64,000 nucleotides of DNA from Zantedeschia hybrid cultivar (lineage: Eukaryota > Streptophyta > Magnoliopsida > Alismatales > Araceae). Location: the NCBI GenBank assembly GCA_030544215.1, contig JARZZO010000001.1, forward strand, positions 39,955,670 through 40,019,669, given 5' to 3'. The notes under the pieces are model-generated. The model was not told the origin of the DNA, made no database searches, and worked only from the letters and a program-made list of their open reading frames with translations. This document shows, in pieces, positions 11,601-24,600 of the stretch. The stretch's first letter is position 1, and each line of letters starts with the position of its first letter. Both the position numbers and the translations under genes were made by a program.

Positions 11601-11868
11601 TGGCGGCATACCTTTGAGGCTGCAGCCTATAAAAAAATATTTTTTGAACTCATGTGGACCCCACCCACGTCTGCATGGTCCAATGAAGCGACGCCATGCA
11701 GATCTCCATCGCCCCGTCAGCATTGCCTTGTCATCGCCATCTCGTGCCAAGTAGACCAATCGCATGGAAGGAGATGTGGACCAATGGAGCTTTGCCAACT
11801 GGGCATGGCCTGCCTCCAAGGACCAATTGTAAGCCGCCACTTGGCGACCCCTTATTAGTCAAAATTTC

Positions 11869-11877
11869 TATAAATAG
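11869..11877 (+). promoter_or_regulatory. TATA box of LTR B
   Basis: TATAAATAG lies in an otherwise GC-rich region and is followed by 'cccctaccccctacc'. It is a strong match to plant core promoters. The tandem repeats start downstream of it, within the presumed transcript. Confidence 0.5.
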
Positions 11878-11974
11878 CCCCTACCCCCTACCTTGTATAG
11901 GTGGAATGTTGGCTAGTTGGTTCGTGGCTAATAAGAAGAAGAGTTCTCGCTTCTTATTCTCAAGGTAAAGCCAT

Positions 11975-12112
11975 GCCGCCAGGTATGGTTCTTAACCATG
12001 CCGCCATGCCTTGGCGGCGTGGCTATGATTCTTAACCATGCCGCCATGTCTGGGCAGCGTGGCTATGATCATCAGCCACGCCGCCAAGTCATGGCGGCGT
12101 AACCCAGAATCA
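11975..12112. repeat. About 50-bp GCCGCCATG/CATGGCGGC repeats
   Basis: Three diverged units of 'aaccatgccgccatgncttggcggcgtggctatga'. Each carries a small inverted repeat (CCGCCA/TGGCGG) able to form a hairpin. Confidence 0.6.
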
Positions 12113-12149
12113 TGCCGTCCAGTACCAGTGAATCATATGATCAGATTAT

Positions 12150-12620
12150 AATTGTTGAAGCCTCGCCGCCCCGCTGCCACTTCGGTGCGCAAGCGATGTG
12201 TCGACGAGTGATGTCGAAGCCTCGCCGCCCTACTGCCACTTCGGTATGCAAGCAATGTGTCGATGAGTGGCCTCGTCGCCCCGTTGCCACTTTGCGCAAG
12301 GGGTGTGTCGTCGAGTAATGTTGAAGCCTCGTCCCCCCGTTGCTATTTTTGTGCGCAAGCGATGTGTCAACGAGTGATGTCAAAGCCTCGTCGCCCCGCT
12401 GCCACTTCGGTGCGCAAGCGATGTGTCGACGAGTGATATTGAAGCATCGTCGCCCCGTTGCCACTTTTGTGCGCAAGCGATGCGTCGTCGAATAATGTTG
12501 GAGCCTCGTCGCCCCGTTACCATTTTTGTGCGCAAGCGATGTGTCGTCGAGTAATGTTGAAGCCTCGTCGTCCCGTTACCACTTCTGTGCGCAAGCAGTG
12601 TGTCGTCGAGTGATGCTGCT
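12150..12620 (+). repeat. 59-bp minisatellite, about 8 units
   Basis: The phrase 'gcgcaagcgatgtgtcg' recurs with a 59-bp step (aagc at 12357, 12416, 12475, 12534 and 12593, and 12191 to 12250), with one 48-bp shortened unit near 12298. Units also carry 'gaagcctcgtcgccccgttgccac'. It lies inside LTR B downstream of the TATA box. Confidence 0.9.
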
Positions 12621-13257
12621 CCCTGCGCAACAACGAGCTATATAATGGAACAATGTCTCGTCGGCTTATAGCTGCCTCGACACAGTGATAACAAGCCGTC
12701 AAGCGTAACTATAGCCTCATAAGTTCACCGTCACCTCAATGCAACGATGGCGAGCTGTCAAGTTGAATTAAAACTTTGTCGGCCCATGGTTGTCTCAACA
12801 TGACGATAGTAAGCTGTTGAGTCGAGACAAACCCGTCTCGGCCCAATGTTACAAACAAGTGACAAATGTCACCGAGATACTGTACACATAGAAATTATAT
12901 CGTCGGCCAATCCCTACATGGTCCGAGGGTCGCCAACCTTCTAATTTGTCTCGCCGCCGACGTCATGAATAGTATTGCCGCCGCTATGTATAGTGCGTCA
13001 TCGCCATGAATGGTGCACCGCCGCCGCCATGAATGGTGCATCGCCGCCACCATGAATAGTGCGCCCCTGTAATAATGTGACATCGTCATGAATGACATCA
13101 CAACGTCATATCGCCTTGCGCTCATATCCGTCTGTAAGATCCGCCCAGGACAGTCGTCGCCAAGGGCACAAATAGTGCATCTTAGCACGCACATTCAAGG
13201 CATAAGTGAAAACGAGCTGCATCATGCGTGGCTCCGTATTAATGCCCGACACTGTCC
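12621..13257. other. Unassigned part of LTR B with short ATGAATGGTGC repeats
   Basis: Non-coding. Short repeats of 'ccgccatgaatggtgca' occur at 12960-13065. No gene was recognised. Confidence 0.4.
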
Positions 13258-13570
13258 ATTTATGGGACTTGTCCCGGACAGTTGTCGCCAGGGGTGAACA
13301 GTGAGCCCAGAAGCACACCATGTTTGGTTACGCCGATCAAGATCAATATGTTGATTCCTTCAAATGCAATATTGTCTCACGATGCTACCTGTCTATGGGA
13401 CCCACCCGGGACAGTTGTCGCCAGGGGTGAACAGTGAGCCCAGAAGCACACCATGTTTGGTTGCGTCGATCAAGATCAATATGTTGATTCCTTCAAATGC
13501 AAAGCTGTCTCAGACGTTGCTTGTCTGTGGGACCCACCCGGGACAGTCGTCGCCAGGGGATGAATAGTGC
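13258..13570 (+). repeat. 132/133-bp tandem duplication (two full units plus a partial)
   Basis: The block from 'gggacagttgtcgccaggggtgaacagtgagcc' to 'ttgattccttcaaatgcaa' is repeated. 'ggacag' occurs at 13276, 13409 and 13541 (steps of 133 and 132). Units are highly similar, so the duplication is younger than the surrounding sequence. Confidence 0.85.
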
Positions 13571-14045
13571 ATAACATGTGATCTCATCCGAATGACAAAT
13601 GAAAGTGTGCCGATGAGGCACAGTCCATAATGAAGGTTCGGTGGAGCTGAATCGCATGTGGATACTGCACCTCGACCAGCGTGCTGAATATCCTTTTATT
13701 AAACAAATGAATTAAATCATATCCAAATATGGTCAAATGCTCTAAGATAGACCCGACTAGAGCCAAGGTCTATATTGGGTACATGAATAGTGCCGATGAA
13801 TAGTTTACGTGAATAGTACTTCGAATAGTACTTGTGAACAATATTCTCTTATAATGCGGGGATTGGTCAGACCCACAAAGTACGCCACACTATACTTTCT
13901 GAACGATGTCTCAGCGGTATGATATCAGGGCCAATGCCGATTCTTTTAGTACAATGTGGATGTAATTAACGTCAGTCTAAGGACTGGCGGAAAGAGTCCA
14001 AATTCAAAAGAATCCAGATAACCTTCTCCATGAGCGAGTAAACAT
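13571..14045. other. End region of LTR B
   Basis: Non-coding, with repeated 'gaatagt' motifs around 13780-13835. Near 13970 it carries the GTAATTAAC block shared with the other two gypsy LTRs. No gene was recognised. Confidence 0.35.
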
Positions 14046-14049
14046 ATAA

Positions 14050-17000
14050 TGATCAAACATTCTGATGACGGGCAATCATGAATCCTTCCACCAAAATAAA
14101 AATATGAAACAAATCGATCGGATAAAAAACAACTGTCAACAGATGCATACTGGGGCCAGTGGCATTTCTCTACGTGAGATGCAGAGGATTGAACAAATTG
14201 TGGACTCTAGTGATGATGATGAAGATCTTGAAATGACTGCAGCTAAAAGAGAGAGTTTGTGGCACTAAGAAGAAGACAAAGCCCGAAGGAGAGGTGATGG
14301 ACCATCAACAAGAGGTACAACTCAAGCTAGAGGCCAAGTGGGTCCTATGGACAGTTATCTTTTTAGAAGGCAAAATTCTAATGAGCCAAAAATCAAGCAA
14401 TGAGAGGAGTAAAAATGTCAGCTGAAGCGACAGGACATACTTTAAGAGCATCTGCTAATAGTTTTTGCATGCAGGTGTTCCCTCACATATTGCTCAGTCT
14501 CCTTATTTTCAACTTATAATTGACGCCATAGCAGATCATGGTCGTGGGTTCAAAGTTCCCACACGTCGAGACATATATGGACGTAGGCTTGATGGAGAAT
14601 ATGAGGAGGTTCAACAGTGAGTTGGAAGTTTTAAAGCTGTATAGAAGGAGAGAGGATGCACAATTATGTGCAATGGTTGGACTAGTACCACGAAGAAGTC
14701 CATGATTATTTCCTTGTTTATTGTACTGAATGGACAATTTTTATGAAATATGTTGATGCATCAAACTATTCAAAAAACGCCAAATATTTATTTAGTTTGA
14801 TGGATCAGATAGTGCAGAAAATTGGAGAGAAAAATGTTGTCCAAGTGGTTACTGATAATGAACCAAGTTATAAGGCGACATGGAAGAAGATAATGGACAA
14901 GCGCAAATACCTTTATTGGGTCCCATGTACAGCGCATAGTCTGGACTTGATGCTTGAAGACATTGGCAAAGACCCAGATGTAAGTAAGACAGCAAAGATA
15001 GCACAAAAAAATTACCCAATATATTTATGGTCATCCTAGGATCTTGAACATGTTCAGAGAACAAGCAACTAGGGGATGAAATCTCATCCGCGCGGGACCT
15101 ACAAGATTTGCATCTAATTTCATTTCATTAGAATCTTTGTACAAATTTAGGAATGAGATCAAGATTTTTTTGTATAAGAAGGAGTTCTTGGAGTATATGA
15201 GGAATACCTCCATTAAAGCTAAATGTGAACATTTTGAAGTGGAAAAAAATCAAAGATAACCAAAAAAATTGGAGCAATATGCAGACTTATCTATTATTGG
15301 TGGAACCCATCGTAAAGGTCTTAAAATTGATAGATGGTGATGATAAGAATTACATGGGATATTTGTACGAGACAATTGACATTATTAAGATGTATATCAA
15401 AAAAACATTTCCCAACACTTATATGAAGTGGTGGGAGCTTATTGATCTTAGATGGGAAAACACATTACACCACAACTTGCATGCAGCTGATAAGTGAAGT
15501 CTCGTACCGTTGCATGAAAGATTATTCATTAAATTGTTATTTACTAATTATCTACCTAAATGCAGATTATTTTTTAAATCCTCGAGTAATGTACAGTCGT
15601 CAAGTGCACATTGATAGAGAGGTGATCTAAAGCACACTGAATGTGATCGCATGTTTGTCGAGGACAGTAGAAAATAGAATTGAGGCAGAGAGACAGGTGT
15701 TCATCAATTATATAAAGAATTGACTTTAAGATATAATCAGTTACTTGTATTTTCAAAAGTCCATCAATTATATTAATTGTTCATTCTATCTTTGTAGATG
15801 AAGACTTACAGGCTAAGGCTCAAGACATATAATGAAGACCAAGTGCAAATTGCCGTAGAAAAAGTGAGCCTAGGTATACTTAGTGATTACATTATAGTCA
15901 TATGTGCATAAGAAAGAAGAACATATATTGATTCATTTTTTTGTTTTTTATTGATGGAACAGTTGAGTGGTGGATAATGGTGCACAACAGAGTTAGGTGC
16001 TATAATCCTTTGGCTTCCGTTGCAATGAGGGTTTTGAGTCAGACGACATCGGCAAGCCAGTGTGAAAAAAATTGGAGCACATCCAGTCTTGTACACTTAA
16101 AAATTCGTAACCGGTTAAAGGCTGAACGATTGGAGAAATTAGTGTATTGCCCTTACAACATGAGATTGAGGATAAAAAACATATGATTGAGACAACATTT
16201 GAGAGAGAAACGAGCTACATGACATGCAAAAGATGTTGGCCAAATTGATGTGGAAGACTTATTTGATGATGACAATCCCAGACTTGGATTAAGATACGAG
16301 CAATTGTCGATGAGCTAGTTTTTGATCCCGATGATACAGAATGGGCAAAGGGCATACTAGATGGAGTTGTTGCTAGAGATCCAAAATTAAGAACATCAAA
16401 AAGACAAAAAGAAAATCCACCTCCTCCTTCAGATGAGCATCAGAGTCAGAGAGAACATGTGCCTTTATTTGTACCTGATACAGAACTTGAGCCTGCTAGA
16501 CACTCAGAATCAGATAGCAGGCCAGTCACTCTTAAAATAGTTGGGCCACCATCATTCTTGAGAAGAAATACATATACACTTGAGAGGGCTAATCTAACTG
16601 CCAGAGACGACCCTGTAATTTATGAGATGAAGCAAATCTATATGCGACATACACCACAAGGAAAAGGAATATTTGAACGGTTGAAAAAGATTTAAGAGGA
16701 AAAGATAACTAACAACATACATCACAAAAGAAAAAATCAATCAAAGTCAAGAGGAAGTTAATTATTGACGATGATGATGATGATGATGGGGCACAGTCTC
16801 CTAGGAATGATGCCGGTGCAGCTGCAGGTGCTACTACTAGGGGCGGAGTGTATGCACCTACTTTCTCCTTACATATTGACACTGGGAGACTACAGAATGA
16901 AAGTTAAGGAGATTATGATTCACAAGGTCAATATGGGCAACAGTCAGGTTATGGAGGTGGCCAACAAGAAGCAAGCATGCATAGCTGGAGATATCGAGTA

Positions 17001-17275
17001 GAGAATGAAGACTTTCAATTCTATCCACCCAGTAGCAGTTATGGGTCAGGGTCTTCTTCTTATCCTCAAGCTGCTTTTTTGCATCCTGATTCTGGAATTT
17101 CAACAAGTCAACAAGCGTATACTCCAAGAAGGATTCAAAGAGGGATGCACGACTTGGCTGCATCATTGTTTAGTTATGGTGAATATAGGGAACATATGTT
17201 GCAACTTTATTATGGATACCAGCAACAACAACCGGAGGATGAATCAAAAGGATCTACGGGTTATTATCCATACTA
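14050..17275 (+). pseudogene. hAT transposase remnant 1 (DUF659 and C-terminal dimerisation regions)
   Basis: Pieces in order are an acidic linker (14065-14267, DSSDDDEDLE), a DUF659-type catalytic part from about 14475 to 15010 with VVQVVTDNEPSYK and PCTAHSLDLMLEDIGKD, a middle part at 15225-15500 (WWELIDLRWENTLHHNLHAA), and the hAT C-terminal dimerisation block at 15941-16186 (VLSQTTSASQCEKNWST, RLEKLVYCPYNMRL). A tail rich in Asp, Gly, Gln and Tyr follows (16765-17275). Stops lie within the catalytic part and introns appear retained, so it is genomic rather than a processed copy. The N-terminal BED zinc finger was not found, and no matching inverted ends were located. It is clearly related to the better-preserved copy at 34682-38581. 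Confidence 0.85.
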
Positions 17276-17640
17276 GTATACTCACTTATGTTTTTCATGG
17301 GTAAGGATCATTTGATTTCATTAATATTTATTATTTGTAAATGTTTAATATATTAGCATAATATTTTTCATATTTAATATGTATCAAAATAGTCATTTAA
17401 TATGTGTTATATGTATTTCTTTGTCTTAATCCACCTTTTTCACACTCAACACATATCTAATTATTTTTTTACATTTTTTCTTGATTTTTTCTGAATTTTC
17501 TCTGATTTTTCCTGAATTTTTCTAACCATTTTTACCCGTACTGGCCAGTACAGCCGATACCGGTACCAATATCGCTACGTATCGGTATCGGTACCAGTAT
17601 AGGAATGCTCTAGGAAGATACTGGCTTCTACTAGGGATTA
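17276..17640. other. 3' flank of hAT remnant 1 with subterminal CGGTATCGGTACC motifs
   Basis: AT-rich sequence, then a block at 17535-17610 with repeated and inverted 'ccgataccggtacc / ggtatcggtaccag' motifs. Clustered subterminal motifs are usual near hAT ends, but no exact terminus or 8-bp duplication could be fixed. Confidence 0.4.
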
Positions 17641-20269
17641 GAAGGAGACAAGGCAGCCAAACTCGAGTAAGGTGGTGGAATCACTAGTGGCATCTATAGC
17701 AGTCGCATTGCTAAAGAGGGAATAAGATAAGGAGAGATGGATAATTATTTAAACTCCTCAGGTGTGCAAGTGAAAATCCTCCTACTTTAATATAGCGGAA
17801 GGTGGAGGCATAATGAAGAGCGATGGGAACATGGTTGCTAGCATGTTTCGTGGTTCCATACCCCAGCTGATTGGAGATGTAGAGCTCATGGTGGAACCTT
17901 GATGCTTGGTGGCAAGGGTTATTGTGTTGAAAGCCCTTTGAATGGAATGGATAAAACTCCTGAACACCCTAATGCACCTATGGTCCAATTCATTGAGAAG
18001 GCCTATTGAGATACGAAGGGACTCACTTCCTGCACCAGCTCTCATCACCATACATGGTGTGCCATCTCTTCTCAGGGCCCTCTGTCTCCCCCAAGGTTTT
18101 ATCTTCAAGGCATATGCAGTTGATGTGAGAGGAAGGGCACTGTCTGATTTCCAGCCATGATAATGTCATGGTTGGTTGTTGAGAAGGGCATATGGGCAGC
18201 AATGCGGCCAATGATGGAGTGGTAGCTAGCGGTGGAGTGACGAGCGATGGGTAATAACAGGTAATAAGGTGGCTGGCATCAAAGCGGTGATCGTGGCGGG
18301 GTGGTCAGAGTCAAGGTGATAGCAAACAATGGTGGCACATGTCGATGAGTTTTCAGACCCTAAAAGAGATGAGAGCAGATGAAAAGAAGGGTTGAAGCCA
18401 AGGGGTGGACCACGACCTAATAGGCAGAACCAGACCCAAAAAATGGGTCTTATCGAATTTGGCCAATGCCTATGGCCATACTTCGAATTCAAAAATAACT
18501 TCAATCTTGAACATCCTGCCTAAAGTGGTCAGATCCGTGATGAGTTAGTTGGGTGAGAGACTTGCAGGATTTTGAGACCTGATGGTGGAGGTTTAGTACC
18601 AAGGGGAGGAAATTGATATAAAAGGGGTCTGTTTCTTCCCCACAGGAGAAATTTAGCCCTTGGAGGCACAAGCACTTTTCGGTCAAAGGCAACAGCACAA
18701 AGAGTGGGGGGGAGGGGGGGTTAGGCCATGCCACTGAAGATCATGTTTATGGGGAGAGCTTGTGATAAGGCATGGGGCTGGGGACCTACTTATGGCTCTA
18801 GAGATGTGTGCCTGATGCAAGGAATTACAAATCAGATTTGGCAACCAAACTAGTCCTAGCCAGTTTCAAATCCAATTTCAGTTCCTATCCTGGCCCTGCC
18901 AGTTATTGCTGATTCTTCTCCGTTGGAATCAAACCATGTTTCTGGAAAGTTCTGATCTGGTTTAATTTGGTTTAGCCAGTTTTTTAACTCCATGACTTGA
19001 TGCACCATGGGTGAAGCTTGTGAAGCTATTGTGGCTCTATGAGCGATCTGGCCTTCTGCCTCGAGGGATTTCCTACTCTTGAGGTGCATTGGTCTTCAAT
19101 CAGGTCGGCGGAGCTATGTTCCACATTGCCATGCTTGTGTCCCAGAGTCTCTAGCGCAGTAGATATTTAGGAAAGGCCTTCCCTCAGACCATAGGGCATA
19201 AGAAGATCTCCTAAAGCAACTTTTTCCTCGTGAGACCATGACCTGAACCTTGTGATCAACTGAGAAAGCCATGATGATTCAGGTTGCTGCATCAGTTGCT
19301 TCAAAGGTCAACGTTCAGCAGGACAACAGGGAGCTCAACATTAAAGAGGCCACAATGGGTGAACTTAAATTGCCAGAAGGAATACCATGTAGCTGTCTGA
19401 AGTGTCAGGGAATTGTCTACAGGATGGTCAACTGCATCAATGCCAAGTCAAGAAGGAAGTTAGAAGTGTTATCTACTAAATTTAAGATGAAGGGAAATCT
19501 GAGGCATCTGGTTTTCGATCTGAGGCATTAGAGGGCTTGGCAGGATGTCTAATAAATCGTCTCTTAAGTCGTGCAAGGTACTTTTGGGATCCTGTTTAAA
19601 GTTCTGTTTGATCCACCTAGGAGGCAAGGTGAACATGTAACCAGGGAAATGGCTTACAGTGTTTTATACATATGAGGGTACAGGAGTGAGCACCATACCT
19701 CTTTTTTATTTTTTGCTTTTGCAAAAATTTGGTCCTATCCACTCCAAGAAAAGTACACTAGCTGAAGTCAAGTCGATCTTAATGTTCCCTAGATGAAAAT
19801 CTAGTATGTCAGCATGATAAACAAAAACATAAAAACACCTTGAAACCACATGCATCCGAAACTTATTTCTCGAGCATCAAAGGTATACAAAATGGATGGT
19901 CTATATAGAATCATATGTACTATTTTATAGTCTATGACTTTCTAGATGTCAAAACTGAATGGTCTTTAACTGTACATAGTATTCACATCATAGAGAAGGT
20001 AGATTGCTTTGGATTAAAAATTAGAAGTTGGTTAGACTACTTTTGAAGTAGGTGGTATATATATACATACATATACATATACACACGTACATATATATAG
20101 GAATAATTACATGTATAACCCTGTTAAAAATGAAATTACAGATTTGCCCATCTTATTTTCATGCTATTATAAACAACTTCACCGCATCGCAATACTTGCA
20201 AAAATACCCGTATCATTGCCATCCATTAGCATTTGTTAAACATCTCTTATATAACCCTGGTTAACCTTT
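17641..20269. other. Unassigned sequence, possibly part of ABCG intron 8
   Basis: No recognisable protein, RNA gene or bounded element. Open frames up to 108 codons occur (for example 17782-18108 minus and 19271-19531 plus) but resemble no family I know. 20052-20100 is an 'atatacata' microsatellite-like stretch. If the ABCG gene continues left of the window, this is intronic. Confidence 0.3.
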
Positions 20270-20560
20270 AACAAAAGTTTAAAATGTCTATATACCCGCA
20301 TTCTTTGCTGTTTAACCACAGGGCCTCGTGAAGAGATCAGCAACCTTTCAACAAATGAGACATGAGAAACAGCAAGAATGACAGAGATATAGTGTTAATG
20401 GATGAAATGACAGTCAATCCCAATGTGCTTCATCTGTTCATCAAAGACCAATGCTCCCAATCTACCAAGTACTCCAGCTACTGTGGTAGAATGGTGTACG
20501 TGTTGAAAAGCCAGTATTCTCATCTAGAAAAATAAGCAGTAAAGTCAATCTCAAGGGAAG
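20270..20560 (-). pseudogene. Copia pol 3'-end fragment (RNase H)
   Basis: On the minus strand a segment reads VFDEQMKHIGIDCHFIH, followed after a gap by VADLFTRPCG. These are the conserved C-terminal RNase H phrases of Ty1/copia polyproteins. Only this tip was recognised. It resembles the RNase H end at 22950-23110 and may be a fragment of a related element. Confidence 0.6.
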
Positions 20561-20635
20561 CAGACCAGTTCTGGCAAGTTCCGCAATGCTTGTATTGCTC
20601 TCCCACAGCCCCAATCTGGTTTAGCCAGTTTTACT

Positions 20636-20830
20636 CATGGAATTCCAGCATGGATCGGGAGGGCGGATCGGGACCCACGGATCCCGATCCAAATCGGGAT
20701 CGGATCGTCCGGAATCGGCTGAAATTGGCCAGTTGGCCAGGATCGGCTGATTCCGATCTGAATCAGCACTTGCCGATCCTGATCTGAATCGGCCGATCCA
20801 GATTGAGATCGGCCGACTCTGCATTCCATG
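20636..20830. mobile_element. hAT-type MITE, copy B (195 bp)
   Basis: Same GATCGG-rich family as 1726-1921. The ends are CATGGAATTCC and, from the right reverse complement, CATGGAATGC. A perfect 8-bp target duplication GTTTTACT lies at 20628-20635 and 20831-20838. The two copies have different target sites but near-identical length, which proves independent insertions of one family. Confidence 0.88.
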
Positions 20831-21410
20831 GTTTTACTACCACGCACTCAAGTGTACCGCAGATCAACGATATGCAGCAGTCTTACAAAACAGGAAATGA
20901 GATCAACTGGAACCATGAACACCCTGTTGATACATGCAATCTTCTAGACTTATCACAAGTATGTCCTCCCATTCGGATGGATGCAAAAGTACATATCATG
21001 TGTATTTAAATATCTGTCCAAGCAAACATTTTATTCATTTTTCCTTAACTGGAGTTGTCATGTAAGATCCTTCTCCTGCAATAATTTGTCTCTCACATAG
21101 CATTATTTTACAAGACAAAAGAGAATGATTCGTCCCACTTAACCTCTAATTCAATTCACTTACTATGACATAGGAAGCCAGGTACCTGCATTACGAATTA
21201 TGATGTGGATGTTTACAGCCCTAATGCCTTTTAGTTGTTGTCTTTAGAGAAATTTGCAAGACCATTTACGAAGTGTATAAATGTTTCTCTGCCCGAGTAT
21301 AACATCCAACAGTGCATTTTGTTCATAATTGATAGTAGAGAAAATTCAAAACCAATAGCTGAATGATAGTGAGAACTAAAACACACATAAGCATGGAGTA
21401 AGAAGCTTAC

Positions 21411-21631
21411 CTGGAAAGAGTAGGATGAAGGCGAGCCATGGGATACAAAATTGCGCCAAACATTAGTGGGAATGCAGCTCCCACGGGGATTTCAGCCAAT
21501 AATTTAGATAATAAATATTGTCCTAATGCATAAGACCCCTTGGCACGTTCTCTATCCACTATTGCACGTTCCTTGGGAAACACACCTCCTGTCTTCGTAA
21601 GTGCAGCCATTGCTGTGTTGATTGCAGCAAC
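21411..21631 (-). CDS. ABCG7: ABCG7-like exon 8 (membrane domain)
   Basis: 221 bp with acceptor ...GAAG and donor GTAAGC. It encodes VAAINTAMAALTKTGGVFP through YPMARLHPTLSR. The segment is conserved in the family's transmembrane domain and ends in phase 2, so a further exon is required. Confidence 0.9.
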
Positions 21632-24600
21632 CTTCACAGATAAGAACAAAGATTAAAAGGACTCGTACTTACTGAATATGTAATCATTATATGACTAACA
21701 TGAGGACTGCAGAAGCTCAATACAAACCTCATAAAATGGCTACCATGAAGACATACCAGGAGTTCAATATGAACCCCACAACAAAACCACCCACATATGT
21801 TCCCCACCACCCACCCAAAGGAACTCTGAGTCCTAATCTAAACAAGATTAGTGAGCTGTATTTTGCATCCCCCAGTGTATCTGACCCTGATCGCAGCAGA
21901 ACTAGTAGCTCTACTCATGATCATCAGCAGAGTATCATTTTCTCTCAAAAGATATTCCTACACCTTGTCTTCCAAATGCTTCTTAGCTAGAATGTCTCGG
22001 CACTTGTTGAATTGTGCGATGACCAATCTCACTAAAGAAAGTCACATATCTTTCAAACACACAGTCACATCTTTCTGTATGATTTGTCTGAAATGAATGT
22101 TAGGCATGGCAGTGGTACACACGGCTTCCTCTTGCTACCTCCTGACATTGGACTGACGAGATAAGGCTTGATGATGACGACTATCTACAGAAATCTAACT
22201 GGTATTCAACAAGCATTGCTTCCTTATGAGTGAAACAGGATCATGCCTCAAAGCTGGCATCCATCCTCTTGAGGACATGTGGTCCAATCAATGAGTCTGA
22301 GATGTCTAATAATCCTAGAAATAATTGAATTACGTACAAAGCTGCTTCTCACAGGAGTTAATTAAGGTAAGGGAGACAAATATGGGCTAAGCTTCTCCAA
22401 CTATTCTCCTGATGTTGAAATCACTGCATTTTGTCATTTTCAAAACTAAATTAAGTTATAGAAGTATATCTCATACATTATTTTTAGAGTTTCTCTTCAA
22501 GATCATGTAACAGAATGATTGCATCTATCAAGCAACAAGAAAAGGAAAAGATCTGACAGATCAGCATCAGAGTTGGAATTGGCATCAGCATCACAAGTGT
22601 ATCCCATTAATCTAGGTCAGCCAGATCCAACGAGACAATCCAAAATGTTACATGAGAGAGAGAGAGAGAGATGCACATGTGCACATGCACATGCACGCAT
22701 GCTCACATAGAGAGATGAGTGGGAAGAACTGTGAAGCTATGATCCACTATTAGGGCGTAAGCCAAATATATATATACAAGTGATTAGGGCATCTTCCAAG
22801 TCACTAGAGAGTATGAATAGAAGACATAGTTGACCCTGCAGCCTATGGGCAAATGTTCAACCCTAAAGAGTATATATACTTATATACAACCCCACCCCCC
22901 CCCCCCCCCCAAAAAAAAAAAAAAAAAACAATGCACTGTCATTTGGGACTTGGTGAAGAGATCAGTAATCTGCTCATAAGAGGATATACATGAGGAAGAC
23001 AAAGTGTGACATAGAGGTCTTGATGGACAAGATAGCAGCCAATTTCAATGTGCTTCAACTGCTCATGTAAGACAGACTTGTTCGCAATCTGGAGAGCACT
23101 TTAGTTATCACAATAGCCGCTGGTGAAGTGACACTAATGACATGAAGTAGATGCCTCAGCCAAGCAGTCTAAACAGAAGCATCAACCATAACACAATTAC
23201 TCGATCCCAATATTGGAATGAGAAATTTACTCTCTGCTTCTTACTATGCCAGGAGATAAAAGAGTTGCCCAAGAAAATGCAAGAACGCATAGTAGAATGG
23301 TGAGTAATAGGATCACCCATCTGGTCAACATCAGAGAATATGCATCACTGAGAGGGGAGGTGATAGACATGAGTAAAGAATGCATTGTAGTTCCACAAAG
23401 ATAGTGTAAAATATGCAAGAGAACTGCTTAGTGAACAGAGGTGAGGGCACAACAAAACTGGCTGACAACATGGACTACATGAGCAATGTGAGATGCCCAA
23501 GTAGACACGTGCCCAACAAGGTGCTAATAATGGGAGGGTCTATCAAAGGCATCAATGGGACAAAGCTTCACATGTAACTCCAACAATGTATCAATTGTCT
23601 GGAATCAGAGATAGCTGCACATTGAAGAATATTTGCAACATACTTCTGTTGAGAGAGGACATAGCCATAGGGAGAGAAAGCAACATCGAGTCCAAGAAAA
23701 TTAAGAGGCCCAAGGTCCTTTATGTCAAGCTGCTACTAGAGATGTTGCTTCAGAAAAATGAGAGCAATAATGCCATTGCTGGTAATGATTACATCATCCA
23801 CATAGAGTAGAAGAATGGCATAACCTTGTGGAAGCCCGAACAAAGAGGTTATAAGCGTGGCACTCTCAATGAAGCCAGCACCAATGACCACATGATGAAA
23901 CCACTCAAACTAGTCCCACGGCACCTGTTTGAGTCCATAGATAGCCTAGCGAAGATGACAAACCTCTTGTAGTGGAATAGAAAGAAAAGGAAGTTGTATA
24001 CACCTTCTCAGAAAGATCACTATGAAGAAAGGCATCCTTCACATACAGTCGTTATAAAGGCTAACTATGAATAACAGGAATTGCAATCAAGGTGCATACA
24101 TAAGTCATCTTAGCGACAAGAGTAAAGATCTCTTCACAATCAATCCCATACTCATGAGTAAAACCATGGGCCACCTGTCTAGCCTTGTGCTGCTTAATAC
24201 ACCCAACTGGCATGGACTTGATCTTCTAATCCACTTGCAGCTGATGAGGACTCTACCAGCTGAACATAAAACAGGATCCCAAATGTGAATCTGCTGAAGA
24301 GCTAAAGCTCCTCTTTCATATCATGCTGTCACTGAGGATATGGTACTGCTTCATGATACATTCAGGGATCATGGTGCTTATGAATGGTTACAAGAAAGGT
24401 AGAAAATTGTAGAGAATAAGAATCAGCCATAATAAAACTAGAGTGATTAGGAGGACGTCAAACCCAACAAGGATAATGTGGAAGTTGATCTATAGGGGAA
24501 GACAGGACCAAGAGAAGGTGAAGATGTAAAAGATGGAGCATCAACATGAACATAAAAGGAAGCATCAATAAGAATAGGGTAACAAATATTCACTTGAATA

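Larger units (their letters stand above)
11210..14045 (+). mobile_element. Ty3/gypsy-type LTR B (boundaries approximate)
   Basis: It follows a short purine run (AGGGGG, 11199-11204) that could be a polypurine tract, and starts TGTGGACAGT. It contains a TATA box at 11869-11877 and ends near the GTAATTAACGTCAGTC block (about 13970-14030) that resembles the ends of LTR A and LTR C. Its last kilobase does not match LTR A, so it is not that element's partner. Several tandem repeats lie inside it. No target duplication was found, and a hAT remnant abuts its right side. Confidence 0.4.

Noticed and set aside
11275..11858. ORFs on both strands near 11.3-11.9 kb
   Set aside because: Produced by inverted GGGTCTGCTGCCC repeats; no recognised protein.
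12150..12620. Regular repeats resembling a CRISPR array
   Set aside because: Units are whole 59-bp tandem copies without unique spacers, in plant DNA inside a retrotransposon LTR.
1..14045. One single 14-kb gypsy element with paired LTRs
   Set aside because: The last kilobase of LTR B does not match LTR A beyond the short shared end block, so they are different elements.
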